Assembly: GCA_003504855.1 (NCBI GenBank)
Contig: DNZD01000102.1
Location: 1 to 50,912 of the forward strand
DNA: 50,912 nucleotides
Reading direction: 5' to 3'
Origin: Cytophagales bacterium
GTDB lineage: Bacteria > Bacteroidota > Bacteroidia > Cytophagales > Cyclobacteriaceae
Shown here: positions 42,195 through 50,377 of the stretch, piece by piece
Layout: every line of letters begins with the position of its first letter
Numbering within the stretch: the stretch's first letter is position 1
Made by a program: the position numbers and the translations under genes
Notes under the pieces: model-generated
The model's database searches: none
Told to the model about the DNA's origin: nothing
The model's input: the letters and a program-made list of their open reading frames with translations, nothing else

Positions 42195-43121
42195 CTATTT
42201 CGAAGCTTCCACCTTGGCTCCTTTTGCCACAGACATCAATTCACGAATCGATCGCTGCATGCTGTCATTGGATCCGTCCAGGAATATCGTGTTGCCTTTA
42301 CCGTGCTCTGCAAAATGCTTAATGGACTCTGTCCACATGGAGAACAGGATGAATGATGCATCAAGGTTAGCACCCTGCATTTCTTTAGCCGCTACTGACA
42401 TACCCTTGGCCACCTCCTCGCGGAAGAGGGCCACGCCTTGTCCCCGCAATTGAGCAGCTACCTTCTCAGCTTCTGCAGCAATTTTAATGGCATTTCCTTC
42501 TGCTTCGGCTGCTTTGGTTTTAGTAATCAATAGCGCTTGTCCTTCGTTTTCGGCGGCAGCCCTCAGGTTGTTGGATGCAACCACCTGCGCCATCGACCGC
42601 ATGATCGCGTCATCGAAAGCAATGTCATTGAGTTGCAGGTCGAGGAGGTGAAAACCCCAACCCTCCAGCGTATGATCCAACTGCCCTTTTACTTCAGAGA
42701 CAATCTCAGTGCGCAAAGAGAGAATTTCTGCCTGCTTCTTGGTGGCTACAAAACTCCTTATAGAACCTTCGATCGTTCGGATAAGCGCCTGCATAAAACT
42801 CTTTTCATCCATGAATTTGAATGCAACGTTCTTGATGGTTTCCTCTTCCTGATTATATACAGCGAAAAGAAGCATGGCCTTGAAATTGACGTTGGCCTGG
42901 TCAATGGTGGTTGCCTGAAATTCTAATTCCACGGAACGGTTCTGGATACTGATCCGCTTATAGATCTGCTGAATGAACGGCAGCTTAAAATTAAGCCCCG
43001 GCTTCATGATCCGGCTGTACTTACCAAAAACTGTAATGACAGCTATTGTTCCCTGCTTAACTGAAACGAAACAGGTGATTAGGACTAAGAATCCTATCCC
43101 TAATAATATTGCTCCTTCCAT
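42195..43121 (-). CDS. SPFH/Band 7 domain membrane protein
   Basis: A 308-residue protein with one N-terminal membrane anchor (ILLGIGFLVLITCFVSVKQG), an SPFH (stomatin/prohibitin/flotillin/HflK) domain (about 25-190), and a coiled-coil rich in AAEAEGNAIKIAAEAEKVAAQL. Such proteins form ring-like membrane assemblies and regulate proteases or membrane domains; this one is not a close HflK/HflC. It is the last gene of a three-gene minus-strand set with a thioredoxin lipoprotein and a small membrane protein, 53 nt after the lipoprotein gene. Confidence 0.85.
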   Translation of the reverse strand: MEGAILLGIGFLVLITCFVSVKQGTIAVITVFGKYSRIMKPGLNFKLPFIQQIYKRISIQNRSVELEFQATTIDQANVNFKAMLLFAVYNQEEETIKNVAFKFMDEKSFMQALIRTIEGSIRSFVATKKQAEILSLRTEIVSEVKGQLDHTLEGWGFHLLDLQLNDIAFDDAIMRSMAQVVASNNLRAAAENEGQALLITKTKAAEAEGNAIKIAAEAEKVAAQLRGQGVALFREEVAKGMSVAAKEMQGANLDASFILFSMWTESIKHFAEHGKGNTIFLDGSNDSMQRSIRELMSVAKGAKVEASK

Positions 43122-43174
43122 AGTTTAAATTGTTTAGGTGTTTTCAGGTTTGAGTCCGTCGATTCCGTTCAGGA

Positions 43175-43690
43175 TTACATCACTTTCAGAATATCCTCCA
43201 CGGGAGTTTCTCCATCAAAATTCTTTACCAATTTTCCCGCTTCGTTATAGATGAAGATTGATGGCGTGCCTATGGAGCCCATTTCCCGAACTACTTCCGG
43301 AATTCCTGCGGTGGCAAAAAAGACATTCTTTTGCTCATGCAGGTCATAGGTCATGGCAAATGTTCTGGATTGGGTATCTCCCGATGCAGCAATAAAATAA
43401 ATCGTCCATCCACTGAACGCATCGATCTGCTTGCGTATTGATTGTGCCTGCCGCTGACAATGATCGCAATCAGGGTTGTAGAAAATCAGGATGTTCTTAC
43501 CCTGCAACGCCTTTGTCTGCAAAGGCACCCCCTGCAGGGTAGTCATGATAAAATCGGGTAAGCCTTTTGCGGCTTCACCTCCGGTCTTTTGCTGATCCAG
43601 TGCTGGTACAGCCGCAATGGATTCCGCTTGTCCTGATTTATTATTACCAGAGCAGGCCAGCATCAAGAATGAAAGCGCTAAGTACTTCAT
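43175..43690 (-). CDS. Thioredoxin-fold lipoprotein (TlpA-like)
   Basis: A 171-residue lipoprotein. The lipobox is LMLAC (Cys13). The thioredoxin active site is CDHC (Cys75, Cys78) in NPDCDHCQR, and a cis-Pro lies in GSIGTPSIFIYN. It is anchored in a membrane facing the periplasm and probably reduces or reshuffles thiols. Its ATG overlaps the stop of the upstream small membrane gene by 4 nt (ATGA), so translation is coupled. The SPFH gene follows. Confidence 0.85.
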   Translation of the reverse strand: MKYLALSFLMLACSGNNKSGQAESIAAVPALDQQKTGGEAAKGLPDFIMTTLQGVPLQTKALQGKNILIFYNPDCDHCQRQAQSIRKQIDAFSGWTIYFIAASGDTQSRTFAMTYDLHEQKNVFFATAGIPEVVREMGSIGTPSIFIYNEAGKLVKNFDGETPVEDILKVM

Positions 43691-43887
43691 GCTGAATGAT
43701 AGAACGTTTTAACAATATAATATACGATGGCACATCCGACAGACAAGGATCCATAAATCCGGATGACTTTGCTTCGGTTCTGCACATCCTCCCACCACAG
43801 CATGGCCCACGGCTTTACCAGGCCAATAAATAAAAACAACACACACGTGATGGTTAGAAACAAAAGAAGGGTCTCTACGTGTTGCAT
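43687..43887 (-). CDS. Small membrane protein, first gene of thioredoxin/SPFH set
   Basis: A 66-residue protein starting at the ATG at 43887 with two hydrophobic helices (about residues 7-24 and 44-61, LLLFLTITCVLFLFIGLV and VGCAIVYYIVKTF regions). A longer upstream frame runs back across the mfd start region and is unlikely. A TACCTTTA box lies six bases before the ATG. I do not recognise a family. The stop overlaps the thioredoxin lipoprotein's ATG. Confidence 0.65.
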   Translation of the reverse strand: MQHVETLLLFLTITCVLFLFIGLVKPWAMLWWEDVQNRSKVIRIYGSLSVGCAIVYYIVKTFYHSA

Positions 43888-43893
43888 GAATAG

Positions 43894-43928
43894 TAAAGGT
43901 ACAATAAAGATTAAGTCGCCGGGGCAAA
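43894..43928 (-). promoter_or_regulatory. Candidate promoter of the small membrane/thioredoxin/SPFH set
   Basis: On the minus strand TTTG (43928-43925), a 23-nt spacer and TACCTTTA (43901-43894) resemble TTTG-N-TAnnTTTG with one mismatch. It would start transcription almost at the ATG at 43887. Confidence 0.45.
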
Positions 43929-43939
43929 TGACTGGCTGA

Positions 43940-43971
43940 TTTGGAGGGGGCGGCTTCAGTCGGTACTTTTG
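43940..43971 (+). promoter_or_regulatory. Consensus promoter of mfd (TTTG-N20-TACTTTTG)
   Basis: TTTG at 43940-43943, a 20-nt spacer and TACTTTTG at 43964-43971 match both elements of the Bacteroidetes promoter. This is the best two-element match in the window. It supports the GTG at 43983 as the start of mfd. Confidence 0.6.
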
Positions 43972-43982
43972 CGCCCTTTCCG

Positions 43983-46900
43983 GTGAAGGCTGTAGATTTT
44001 CTTTCCTTGTACAAGTCGGATAGCCTGGTTCAGAATCTGGCTGAGGGGATTCGTACGTCTTCTTCAAAACCCATCAGGATTAAAGGTCTCGCGGGAAGCC
44101 TGGATGCCGTCTTGCTTGCCGCAGTTTACAAAAGTGTACGGTCCAGTCACCTTGTCGTGCTCCAGGACAAAGAAGAAGCTGCCTACTTTTTTAACGACCT
44201 GCAGAATATCCTTGGTGAGAAGGAGGTTTTCCTGTTTCCCATGTCGTACAAACGGCCCTACGAGTACGATGAGACCGAAAACGCCAATGTGCTCATGCGC
44301 GCTGAGGCACTCAACCACCTGAGTGCCCATCCCGGCTCACAAATCATCATTTCATACCCCGAGGCCATTTCCGAAAAGGTCATCACCAAGAAGACCCTGG
44401 CCAACAATACATTCATCATTCAGCGTGGACAAAAGCTGGACCGTACATTCCTCGAGGAGTTTCTGCACGATAGCGATTTCGAGAAAACAGAGTTTGTCTA
44501 CGAAGCTGGAAATTTTGCGGTTCGTGGAGGAATCATTGACGTGTTCTCCTTTGCCCATGAACTCCCCTACCGAATAGAGCTCTCCGGCGAAGAAGTGGAT
44601 AGTATCCGCAGCTTTGATCCCGGATCACAATTGTCTGTTGAGTCCCTGGAGAAAGTCAGTCTTATGCCCAACGTGCAAACACGACTGGTACAGGAAGATC
44701 GTCAATCGTTGCCTGAGTTCATGACCACCTCCACGCGTATATGGATAAAAGACGTTCAGTTAACTATTGATGTGCTCGATACGTGTTTCGAAAAAGCCAG
44801 CAAACGTTTTGATCATATTGTTAAGGAAAGTGGCGCAGCCGGACTCGCCCTTTCACCGGAACATCTTTTTGTATCTGCCCAGGCATGGCTGGCGAACCTG
44901 AAAGATGCACCGATTATTGAATTTGGTCATCGCTCCTATTTCTCAAACACCACAACGTTTGAATTCCGGTCAGGACCTCAGCCATCCTTCAACAAGAATT
45001 TTGAATTGCTGGCTCGCAACCTGGTAGATCACCAGCGGGATGGTTACGCTAACTTCATCGCCGCCGAGCAATCCCGGCAATCTGATCGTTTGCATGGTGT
45101 CTTTGAAGAAATCGAACCTGATCTTCGTTTTCAATCCCTCGACTTTGCTTTGCGTCAGGGGTTTGTGGACCATGCTTTAAAAATTGTTTGCTACACAGAT
45201 CATCAGATCTTCGAACGATTTCATCGGTATAAAGCGAAAGAAAAATTCAGCAAAGCCAAGGCACTTACCTTCCGGGAATTGCAATCCCTGCAGCCAGGAG
45301 ATTTTGTCACACATATCGATTACGGCATTTGTAAGTTCGCCGGCCTGGAGAAAAAGGAAGTAAATGGCCGTGAGCAGGAAGCTGTACGCCTGGTCTTCCG
45401 CGACAACGATATGTTGTACGCAAGCATTCACTCTCTGCATAAAATTTCACGCTATTCCGGCAAAGAAGGTGCGCCGCCCGTTGTGAGCAAACTGGGCACG
45501 GATGAATGGGAGAACAAAAAATCAAAAGTAAAGGGGAAAGTCAAGGACATTGCGCGTGACCTCATTCAGTTGTACGCGAAACGAAAGACATCGCCTGGCT
45601 TTTCATTTTCTCCGGACAGTTTTCTTCAGGCAGAACTCGAGTCTTCTTTCTTATATGAAGATACCCCTGACCAGGCATCCGCTACAGAGGATGTAAAAAA
45701 GGATATGGAGAAGCCGCATCCCATGGACCGCCTGGTTTGTGGTGACGTCGGGTTTGGTAAAACCGAGGTGGCCATTCGGGCCGCCTTTAAGGCCAGCGGC
45801 GATGGGAAGCAAATCGCGGTGCTGGTCCCCACCACCATTCTTGCTATGCAGCATTTTCGCACGTTTTCAGAACGCCTCGCGAATTTCCCGGTCAAAATTG
45901 ACTACGTCTCCCGCTTCAAGTCTGAAAAGCAGATCAAAGAAATCCTGCAGAACACCAAAGCCGGGTCAATCAATATCCTCATCGGCACACACCGCATTGT
46001 CAGCAAGGATGTTGAATTCAAGAATCTCGGCTTGCTCATCATCGACGAAGAACAAAAATTTGGGGTCAAGGTGAAAGATCGGCTCAAAGAGCTGCGTGTA
46101 AACGTGGATGTCCTTACACTTACCGCAACGCCGATTCCCAGAACCCTGCATTTTTCTTTGATGGGCGCCCGCGACCTGAGCATCATCGCAACGGCACCAC
46201 CTAATCGTCAGCCCGTCACCACTGAGTTGCATGCTTATGATGAACGCATCATCCGCGATGCGGTGAGTTATGAGTTAAAGCGCGGTGGACAGGTTTTCTT
46301 TGTCCACAACCGCGTAAGCGATATCGAGTCAATTGCCAATGTCATCTTTCGCCTTGTTCCTGATGCCCGCATTGGCATCGCCCATGGACAAATGGAAGGC
46401 GACAAACTGGAGAAGGTCATGATGCGGTTTATCGAAGGCGAATATGACGTCCTCGTATCTACCAATATTATTGAGTCCGGTCTGGATATCCCCAATGCCA
46501 ATACAATCATTATCCACCAGGCCCATATGTTTGGTCTTAGCGACTTACATCAGATGCGCGGGCGCGTAGGCCGATCCAATAAGAAAGCCTTTTGTTACTT
46601 ACTCACCCCACCCGCATCCCTGCTCAGCTCTGATTCGCGAAAACGCCTTGCCGCCCTGGAAGAATTTTCTGAATTGGGCGATGGTTTTAAAGTAGCCATG
46701 CGCGACCTGGACATCCGTGGGGCAGGTAACCTGTTGGGTGCCGAACAATCCGGATTTATTACTGATCTCGGATTCGATACGTATCATAAAATCCTCGATG
46801 ATGCAATTCAGGAATTAAAAGAAGATGAGTTCAAGGATCTGTTTGCCGAAGAGCTTTCGGAAAAAGCAAAGTTGTTGGTGCCTGATTGTATCATCGAAAC

Positions 46901-47342
46901 TGATCTTGAAATTTTAATACCAGACAATTACGTCAGTAGCACGCGCGAACGACTTCAATTGTATGCCACGCTGGACAACATCAAAGATGAATCCGGCCTG
47001 AGTGAGTTCATCGCGTCGCTTAAGGATCGGTTTGGTGCATTGCCTCCCTCCGTCGAAGAACTTATTCAAACCGTCCGGCTGCGTTGGATAGGAGAGGTGC
47101 TGGGTATGGACAAGATTACCATCAAGAGCAGCAAGCTTCGAGCTACATTTATCCAACAAGACAGTTACTTCACGTCGGATGTCTTTGGTCGCGTGCTGGC
47201 CTTCGTACAAAAGCACCCCCGTCAATGTCGCCTCAAAGAGCACGGCAACAAGCCATCCCTTATTATTGAAAACATCTTATCGGTTGATGAGGCATTGGTG
47301 TTATTGAAGCCCCTTACTGGTCAGACTGGCGCCGCCAATTGA
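43983..47342 (+). CDS. mfd: Transcription-repair coupling factor
   Basis: About 1119 residues. Mfd removes RNA polymerase stalled at DNA damage and recruits the UvrABC excision system. The start is the GTG at 43983 (then KAVDFLSLYKSD); the frame continues up to 43941 but that region holds the promoter. It has an N-terminal UvrB-like part (FPMSYKRPYEYDE; FVYEAGNFAVRGGIIDVFSF), an RNA polymerase-interacting domain (LQPGDFVTHIDYGICKF), the motor with GDVGFGKTEVAIRAA, DEEQKFGV, LTATPIPRTLH and QMRGRVGRS, and a C-terminal TRCF domain. Length is typical. It is divergent from the small membrane gene and 115 nt upstream of gldJ. Confidence 0.96.
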   Translation: MKAVDFLSLYKSDSLVQNLAEGIRTSSSKPIRIKGLAGSLDAVLLAAVYKSVRSSHLVVLQDKEEAAYFFNDLQNILGEKEVFLFPMSYKRPYEYDETENANVLMRAEALNHLSAHPGSQIIISYPEAISEKVITKKTLANNTFIIQRGQKLDRTFLEEFLHDSDFEKTEFVYEAGNFAVRGGIIDVFSFAHELPYRIELSGEEVDSIRSFDPGSQLSVESLEKVSLMPNVQTRLVQEDRQSLPEFMTTSTRIWIKDVQLTIDVLDTCFEKASKRFDHIVKESGAAGLALSPEHLFVSAQAWLANLKDAPIIEFGHRSYFSNTTTFEFRSGPQPSFNKNFELLARNLVDHQRDGYANFIAAEQSRQSDRLHGVFEEIEPDLRFQSLDFALRQGFVDHALKIVCYTDHQIFERFHRYKAKEKFSKAKALTFRELQSLQPGDFVTHIDYGICKFAGLEKKEVNGREQEAVRLVFRDNDMLYASIHSLHKISRYSGKEGAPPVVSKLGTDEWENKKSKVKGKVKDIARDLIQLYAKRKTSPGFSFSPDSFLQAELESSFLYEDTPDQASATEDVKKDMEKPHPMDRLVCGDVGFGKTEVAIRAAFKASGDGKQIAVLVPTTILAMQHFRTFSERLANFPVKIDYVSRFKSEKQIKEILQNTKAGSINILIGTHRIVSKDVEFKNLGLLIIDEEQKFGVKVKDRLKELRVNVDVLTLTATPIPRTLHFSLMGARDLSIIATAPPNRQPVTTELHAYDERIIRDAVSYELKRGGQVFFVHNRVSDIESIANVIFRLVPDARIGIAHGQMEGDKLEKVMMRFIEGEYDVLVSTNIIESGLDIPNANTIIIHQAHMFGLSDLHQMRGRVGRSNKKAFCYLLTPPASLLSSDSRKRLAALEEFSELGDGFKVAMRDLDIRGAGNLLGAEQSGFITDLGFDTYHKILDDAIQELKEDEFKDLFAEELSEKAKLLVPDCIIETDLEILIPDNYVSSTRERLQLYATLDNIKDESGLSEFIASLKDRFGALPPSVEELIQTVRLRWIGEVLGMDKITIKSSKLRATFIQQDSYFTSDVFGRVLAFVQKHPRQCRLKEHGNKPSLIIENILSVDEALVLLKPLTGQTGAAN

Positions 47343-47404
47343 ACCTTAGGTATCACAATACCGGGTCAGAAGATTCGTTTTGAGGGGGTAACGAAATGGG
47401 GGAG

Positions 47405-47437
47405 TTTGGAAAACTTGAAATTATCTTTTTATATTAG
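47405..47437 (+). promoter_or_regulatory. Candidate promoter of gldJ
   Basis: TTTG at 47405-47408 and TATATTAG at 47430-47437, 21 nt apart, fit TTTG-N-TAnnTTTG with one mismatch. It is about 20 nt upstream of the ATG. Confidence 0.35.
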
Positions 47438-47457
47438 CGGTTGCTTTAGATTATAAC

Positions 47458-48765
47458 ATGGAAAAAATGAAGCAGATAAAAAGTTATGCAGTAGTTGGCG
47501 GCACTTTTTTACTCGCGTCCTGCTCACTCCTCCCTTTCGGGAAAAAAGGCGGTGGGGAACGTACGGCCATAAATCCTGGCCAAATGAGTACAGCCACCAA
47601 TCTGCCCTATAATGACACGGAAAACGGCGGTTTTGAGGTAAAGCCCTTCGAAGGCCAGCCCGACGCCCCTAATACCGTGTTCATAGAGGGCGGAAGGGCC
47701 GTTATGGGTTCCTTTGAAGAGGATGTGATGTCCTACCGCGACAACGTGGAACGTACCGTGTCGGTAGCTTCATTCTACATGGATGAGACTGAAATCGCCA
47801 ATATTCACTGGTTGGAGTATATGCACTGGTTGGGCAAGGATAGCTCTCAGGAAGTGCTTCAGGCGGCTCGCCCTGATACCACCGTTTGGGTGGGTAAGCT
47901 GGCATTCAACGACCCCTATGTAGACCATTACCTGCGTTATCCCGGCTTCCGTTATTTCCCTGTTGTGGGTGTTAGCTGGACCCAGGCTAATCGTTACGCC
48001 AAATGGCGCACCGACAAGGTGAACGACCAATTAAAGAAAGAATCTGGTCTTGAACTTCCCGAAGTTCCTGCCGGTGGACGCATTCCTTTGGAGTCCGGTG
48101 TTGTTATTCCCGCTTATCGCCTGCCTACAGAAGCTGAATGGGAATATGCCGCTCAGGCCCTTATCGGAACTCAGTGGTTGGAAGAAATGCAGACCCACCA
48201 ACGGATTTATCCCTGGGATGGTCACGCACTTCGTAACCCGTATGGCAAACAGATGGGTTTCTTCCTTGCAAACTTCAAGCGTGGACGTGGTGACTATGCG
48301 GGTATCGCAGGCCGCCTCAATGATGGTGCTTTGATTACATCTTATGTATATGAATTCCCCCCTAACGACTACGGTCTCTACAACATGGCCGGTAACGTGA
48401 GCGAGTGGGTAATGGATATCTATCGTCCTTTGTCTTACCAGGACTTCGATGATCTCAACCCAATGCGTCGTGATGGTTTCCTCGATGACGGAACCAAGTA
48501 TGACAACCAATGGCGTTTGAAGAATCCGAAAATGGATCCAGCTAAAGCCAAGAAACCTGTTAAGGGTGTTGAAGGAGACTGGGTAGAAAATAACCCGACT
48601 GGATTTATCTCCCTCATTAGCGATAAGACCCGTGTGTACAAAGGTGGTAGCTGGAAAGATGTTGCTTACTGGATGTCCCCTGGTACACGCCGATTCCTGG
48701 ATCAGGATTCATCTACCGCAACCATCGGTTTCCGTTGCGCGATGATCCGTGCCGGTTCGAACTAA
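47458..48765 (+). CDS. gldJ: Gliding motility lipoprotein GldJ
   Basis: A 435-residue lipoprotein with lipobox FLLASC and an FGE/sulfatase-modifying factor fold. The signatures are YRLPTEAEWEYAAQ, AGNVSEWVMD and IGFRCAM; GldJ-specific marks are VVGVSWTQANRYAKWRTDKVNDQL and FYMDETEIANIHWLEYM. GldJ is needed for gliding and type IX secretion in flavobacteria, where it stabilises GldK and other components. It lacks the enzymatic pair of Cys of true FGE. This gene implies the cell has a T9SS/gliding machinery, though no other gld gene lies here. It is followed by a strong terminator. Confidence 0.9.
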   Translation: MEKMKQIKSYAVVGGTFLLASCSLLPFGKKGGGERTAINPGQMSTATNLPYNDTENGGFEVKPFEGQPDAPNTVFIEGGRAVMGSFEEDVMSYRDNVERTVSVASFYMDETEIANIHWLEYMHWLGKDSSQEVLQAARPDTTVWVGKLAFNDPYVDHYLRYPGFRYFPVVGVSWTQANRYAKWRTDKVNDQLKKESGLELPEVPAGGRIPLESGVVIPAYRLPTEAEWEYAAQALIGTQWLEEMQTHQRIYPWDGHALRNPYGKQMGFFLANFKRGRGDYAGIAGRLNDGALITSYVYEFPPNDYGLYNMAGNVSEWVMDIYRPLSYQDFDDLNPMRRDGFLDDGTKYDNQWRLKNPKMDPAKAKKPVKGVEGDWVENNPTGFISLISDKTRVYKGGSWKDVAYWMSPGTRRFLDQDSSTATIGFRCAMIRAGSN

Positions 48766-48787
48766 GAAATTCAAATCAAATTAAGAG

Positions 48788-48812
48788 AGCCCTTCATACG
48801 AAGGGCTTTTTT
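48788..48812 (+). terminator. Strong intrinsic terminator after gldJ
   Basis: AGCCCTTC and GAAGGGCT form a perfect 8-bp stem with ATAC loop, followed by a run of T (48807-48812). It lies 22 nt after the gldJ stop and probably also ends convergent comF transcription. Confidence 0.85.
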
Positions 48813-48825
48813 ATTGCCATTGCGT

Positions 48826-49524
48826 TTACTGGGCCTCCGCCAAACACGCAATACTCAATTCAGCGCATCCACATCGCAACAGATGCTGACCACAAGCCTC
48901 CAGTGTTGCGCCGGTGGTAATGACATCATCGACCAGCAAAATCCGCTTTTTTTCTATCGCTGTGCCCCTTTTTATGATGAACACATCGCGAACATTTTCC
49001 CAACGATCTGCTTTCGATTTACGGGTCTGCGTAGCAGTTGCCCGGCTCCGCATGGTGATGCTTTCATCCCAGGGTATTGATAATGCCTCGCTTAGTCCCT
49101 CTGCAAATTTTGCAGCCTGATTGTATCCACGCTGACGTTGGCGGGTAGCGTGCAAGGGCACCGGAACAATCACATCAAATGGACATGGCATTCCGGTTTC
49201 AATAATCTCATGTCCATAAGCCATCCCCAGGCGAATGCCAACTTCAGGACAGTTGTTGTATTTGAGTTGATGCATGAGGTGTTGTACAATGCCACTCTTT
49301 CGAAACCGGAGATAGGCCCAACCATAACGCAGGGGTAGCCTACCGAGCAATCGGTTTTTGATCGGGTTATCCGAACGCAAATGATAGCTGGTTTTGGGCA
49401 ATTCAGTCAGGCATCTCGTGCACACTGTCACCTCGCCTTTCACCATGGCGCCGGCACATGCCAGACAATAATTCGGGAAGAGCAATGAAATGAAGTCGTT
49501 TAGTGCCGTTTTTACCAATTTCAT
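48826..49524 (-). CDS. comF: ComF family phosphoribosyltransferase-like protein
   Basis: A 232-residue protein with an N-terminal double zinc-finger-like region (Cys20, Cys23, Cys35, Cys38) and a type I phosphoribosyltransferase fold ending with the PRPP loop LLVDDVITTGATLEAC. ComF supports DNA uptake during natural transformation in several bacteria, but in Bacteroidota its role is only inferred. The gene is alone and divergent from the AhpD-like gene. Confidence 0.9.
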   Translation of the reverse strand: MKLVKTALNDFISLLFPNYCLACAGAMVKGEVTVCTRCLTELPKTSYHLRSDNPIKNRLLGRLPLRYGWAYLRFRKSGIVQHLMHQLKYNNCPEVGIRLGMAYGHEIIETGMPCPFDVIVPVPLHATRQRQRGYNQAAKFAEGLSEALSIPWDESITMRSRATATQTRKSKADRWENVRDVFIIKRGTAIEKKRILLVDDVITTGATLEACGQHLLRCGCAELSIACLAEAQ

Positions 49525-49530
49525 TTGATA

Positions 49531-49538
49531 TACCTTTG
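49531..49538 (+). promoter_or_regulatory. Candidate -7 promoter element of the AhpD-like gene
   Basis: TACCTTTG matches TAnnTTTG and lies 33 nt before the ATG at 49572. A TTTT, not TTTG, lies at the -33 position. Confidence 0.4.
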
Positions 49539-49571
49539 GGTTTGAAACCGGAAGGCTTTAAAATTTAACCA

Positions 49572-49913
49572 ATGGATATCGTAAAGCAATTCAACGATTA
49601 CCGCACCAAAATGAATGAGAAGATTGCCGACGCCGACAACCTGATCATTAAGCGGATCTTTAACCTGGATACGAATGCCTATGCACCCGGTGCGCTGGAT
49701 GTAAAATCAAAAGAATTGATCGGGCTCACCTGTTCACTGGTCCTCCGGTGTGATGATTGCGTCAAGTACCACCTGGGCAAATGCAAAGAGATTGGTTTGA
49801 CCACTGAAGAAGTCAATGAAGCCATGGGCATCGCCACGCTTATTGGTGGAACCATTGTTATTCCCCACCTGCGACGTGCTTTCGAATTCTGGGAGGCGCT
49901 GAATCATGTTTAA
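49572..49913 (+). CDS. Carboxymuconolactone decarboxylase/AhpD-like protein
   Basis: A 113-residue all-helical protein with CDDCVKYH (Cys60, Cys63, His67), the AhpD/CMD active-site pattern. Members either reduce peroxiredoxin partners or act as decarboxylases; the redox-type motif favours a thiol-dependent peroxidase or related role. The downstream gene overlaps by 8 nt (ATG at 49906), so the two are coupled. Confidence 0.85.
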   Translation: MDIVKQFNDYRTKMNEKIADADNLIIKRIFNLDTNAYAPGALDVKSKELIGLTCSLVLRCDDCVKYHLGKCKEIGLTTEEVNEAMGIATLIGGTIVIPHLRRAFEFWEALNHV

Positions 49914-50283
49914 GCGCGATCTTGAGCTGGACCGAAACTGGCAGCGACTCCTCGATGAATTAGAAGAGCGATTGGGTCAAAAACCCAAGGACCTTAACGG
50001 GGTCTTGTTCTTGATTGGTGTACAGGAGCTGGGGCAGGGGCCTAAAACTTTCTCCAAAGAGCAAAAACAGGACCTGATGCACATTGCTATCTGCAAATGC
50101 CTGAGCTTTTCAGGCTACTATGAACTGGAGGGCCTCGATGCTGAGGGTTGGCCGCATTGGAAACTGGTGAAAAAACTCCCTCGCTTTGATCTGCTGGAAC
50201 AGGAGAAGCTCCTGAAAATGCATGTGCTGGAATACTTTCAACACGAACTTGGTTGGTCTCCCTTTAACAGCAGTATTTCCTGA
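49906..50283 (+). CDS. Conserved-looking protein of unknown function (125 aa)
   Basis: A 125-residue soluble protein with MFKRDLELDRNWQRLLDELEERLG at its start, a conserved-looking GVLFLIGVQELGQG segment and a helical C-terminus. I do not recognise a named family. The 8-nt overlap with the AhpD-like gene implies a shared role, perhaps as its partner, but this is inference only. A hydrophobic DUF4175 gene follows after 94 nt. Confidence 0.65.
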   Translation: MFKRDLELDRNWQRLLDELEERLGQKPKDLNGVLFLIGVQELGQGPKTFSKEQKQDLMHIAICKCLSFSGYYELEGLDAEGWPHWKLVKKLPRFDLLEQEKLLKMHVLEYFQHELGWSPFNSSIS

Positions 50284-50377
50284 GCCGTCAGTCCCCGATT
50301 CGTTAGAATTGGCTTGCCGTATGCTTATCTTTATCGATTCGCTAAACTAACGGGACCGCACTTTCGTTTCCACTTGC

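Noticed and set aside
47349..47362. A GGTAT-CACA-ATACC hairpin after mfd
   Set aside because: Five base pairs without a following T run; not convincing as a terminator.
48031..48510. A 159-residue antisense frame in gldJ
   Set aside because: GldJ is clear on the plus strand; the antisense frame looks like a composition by-product.
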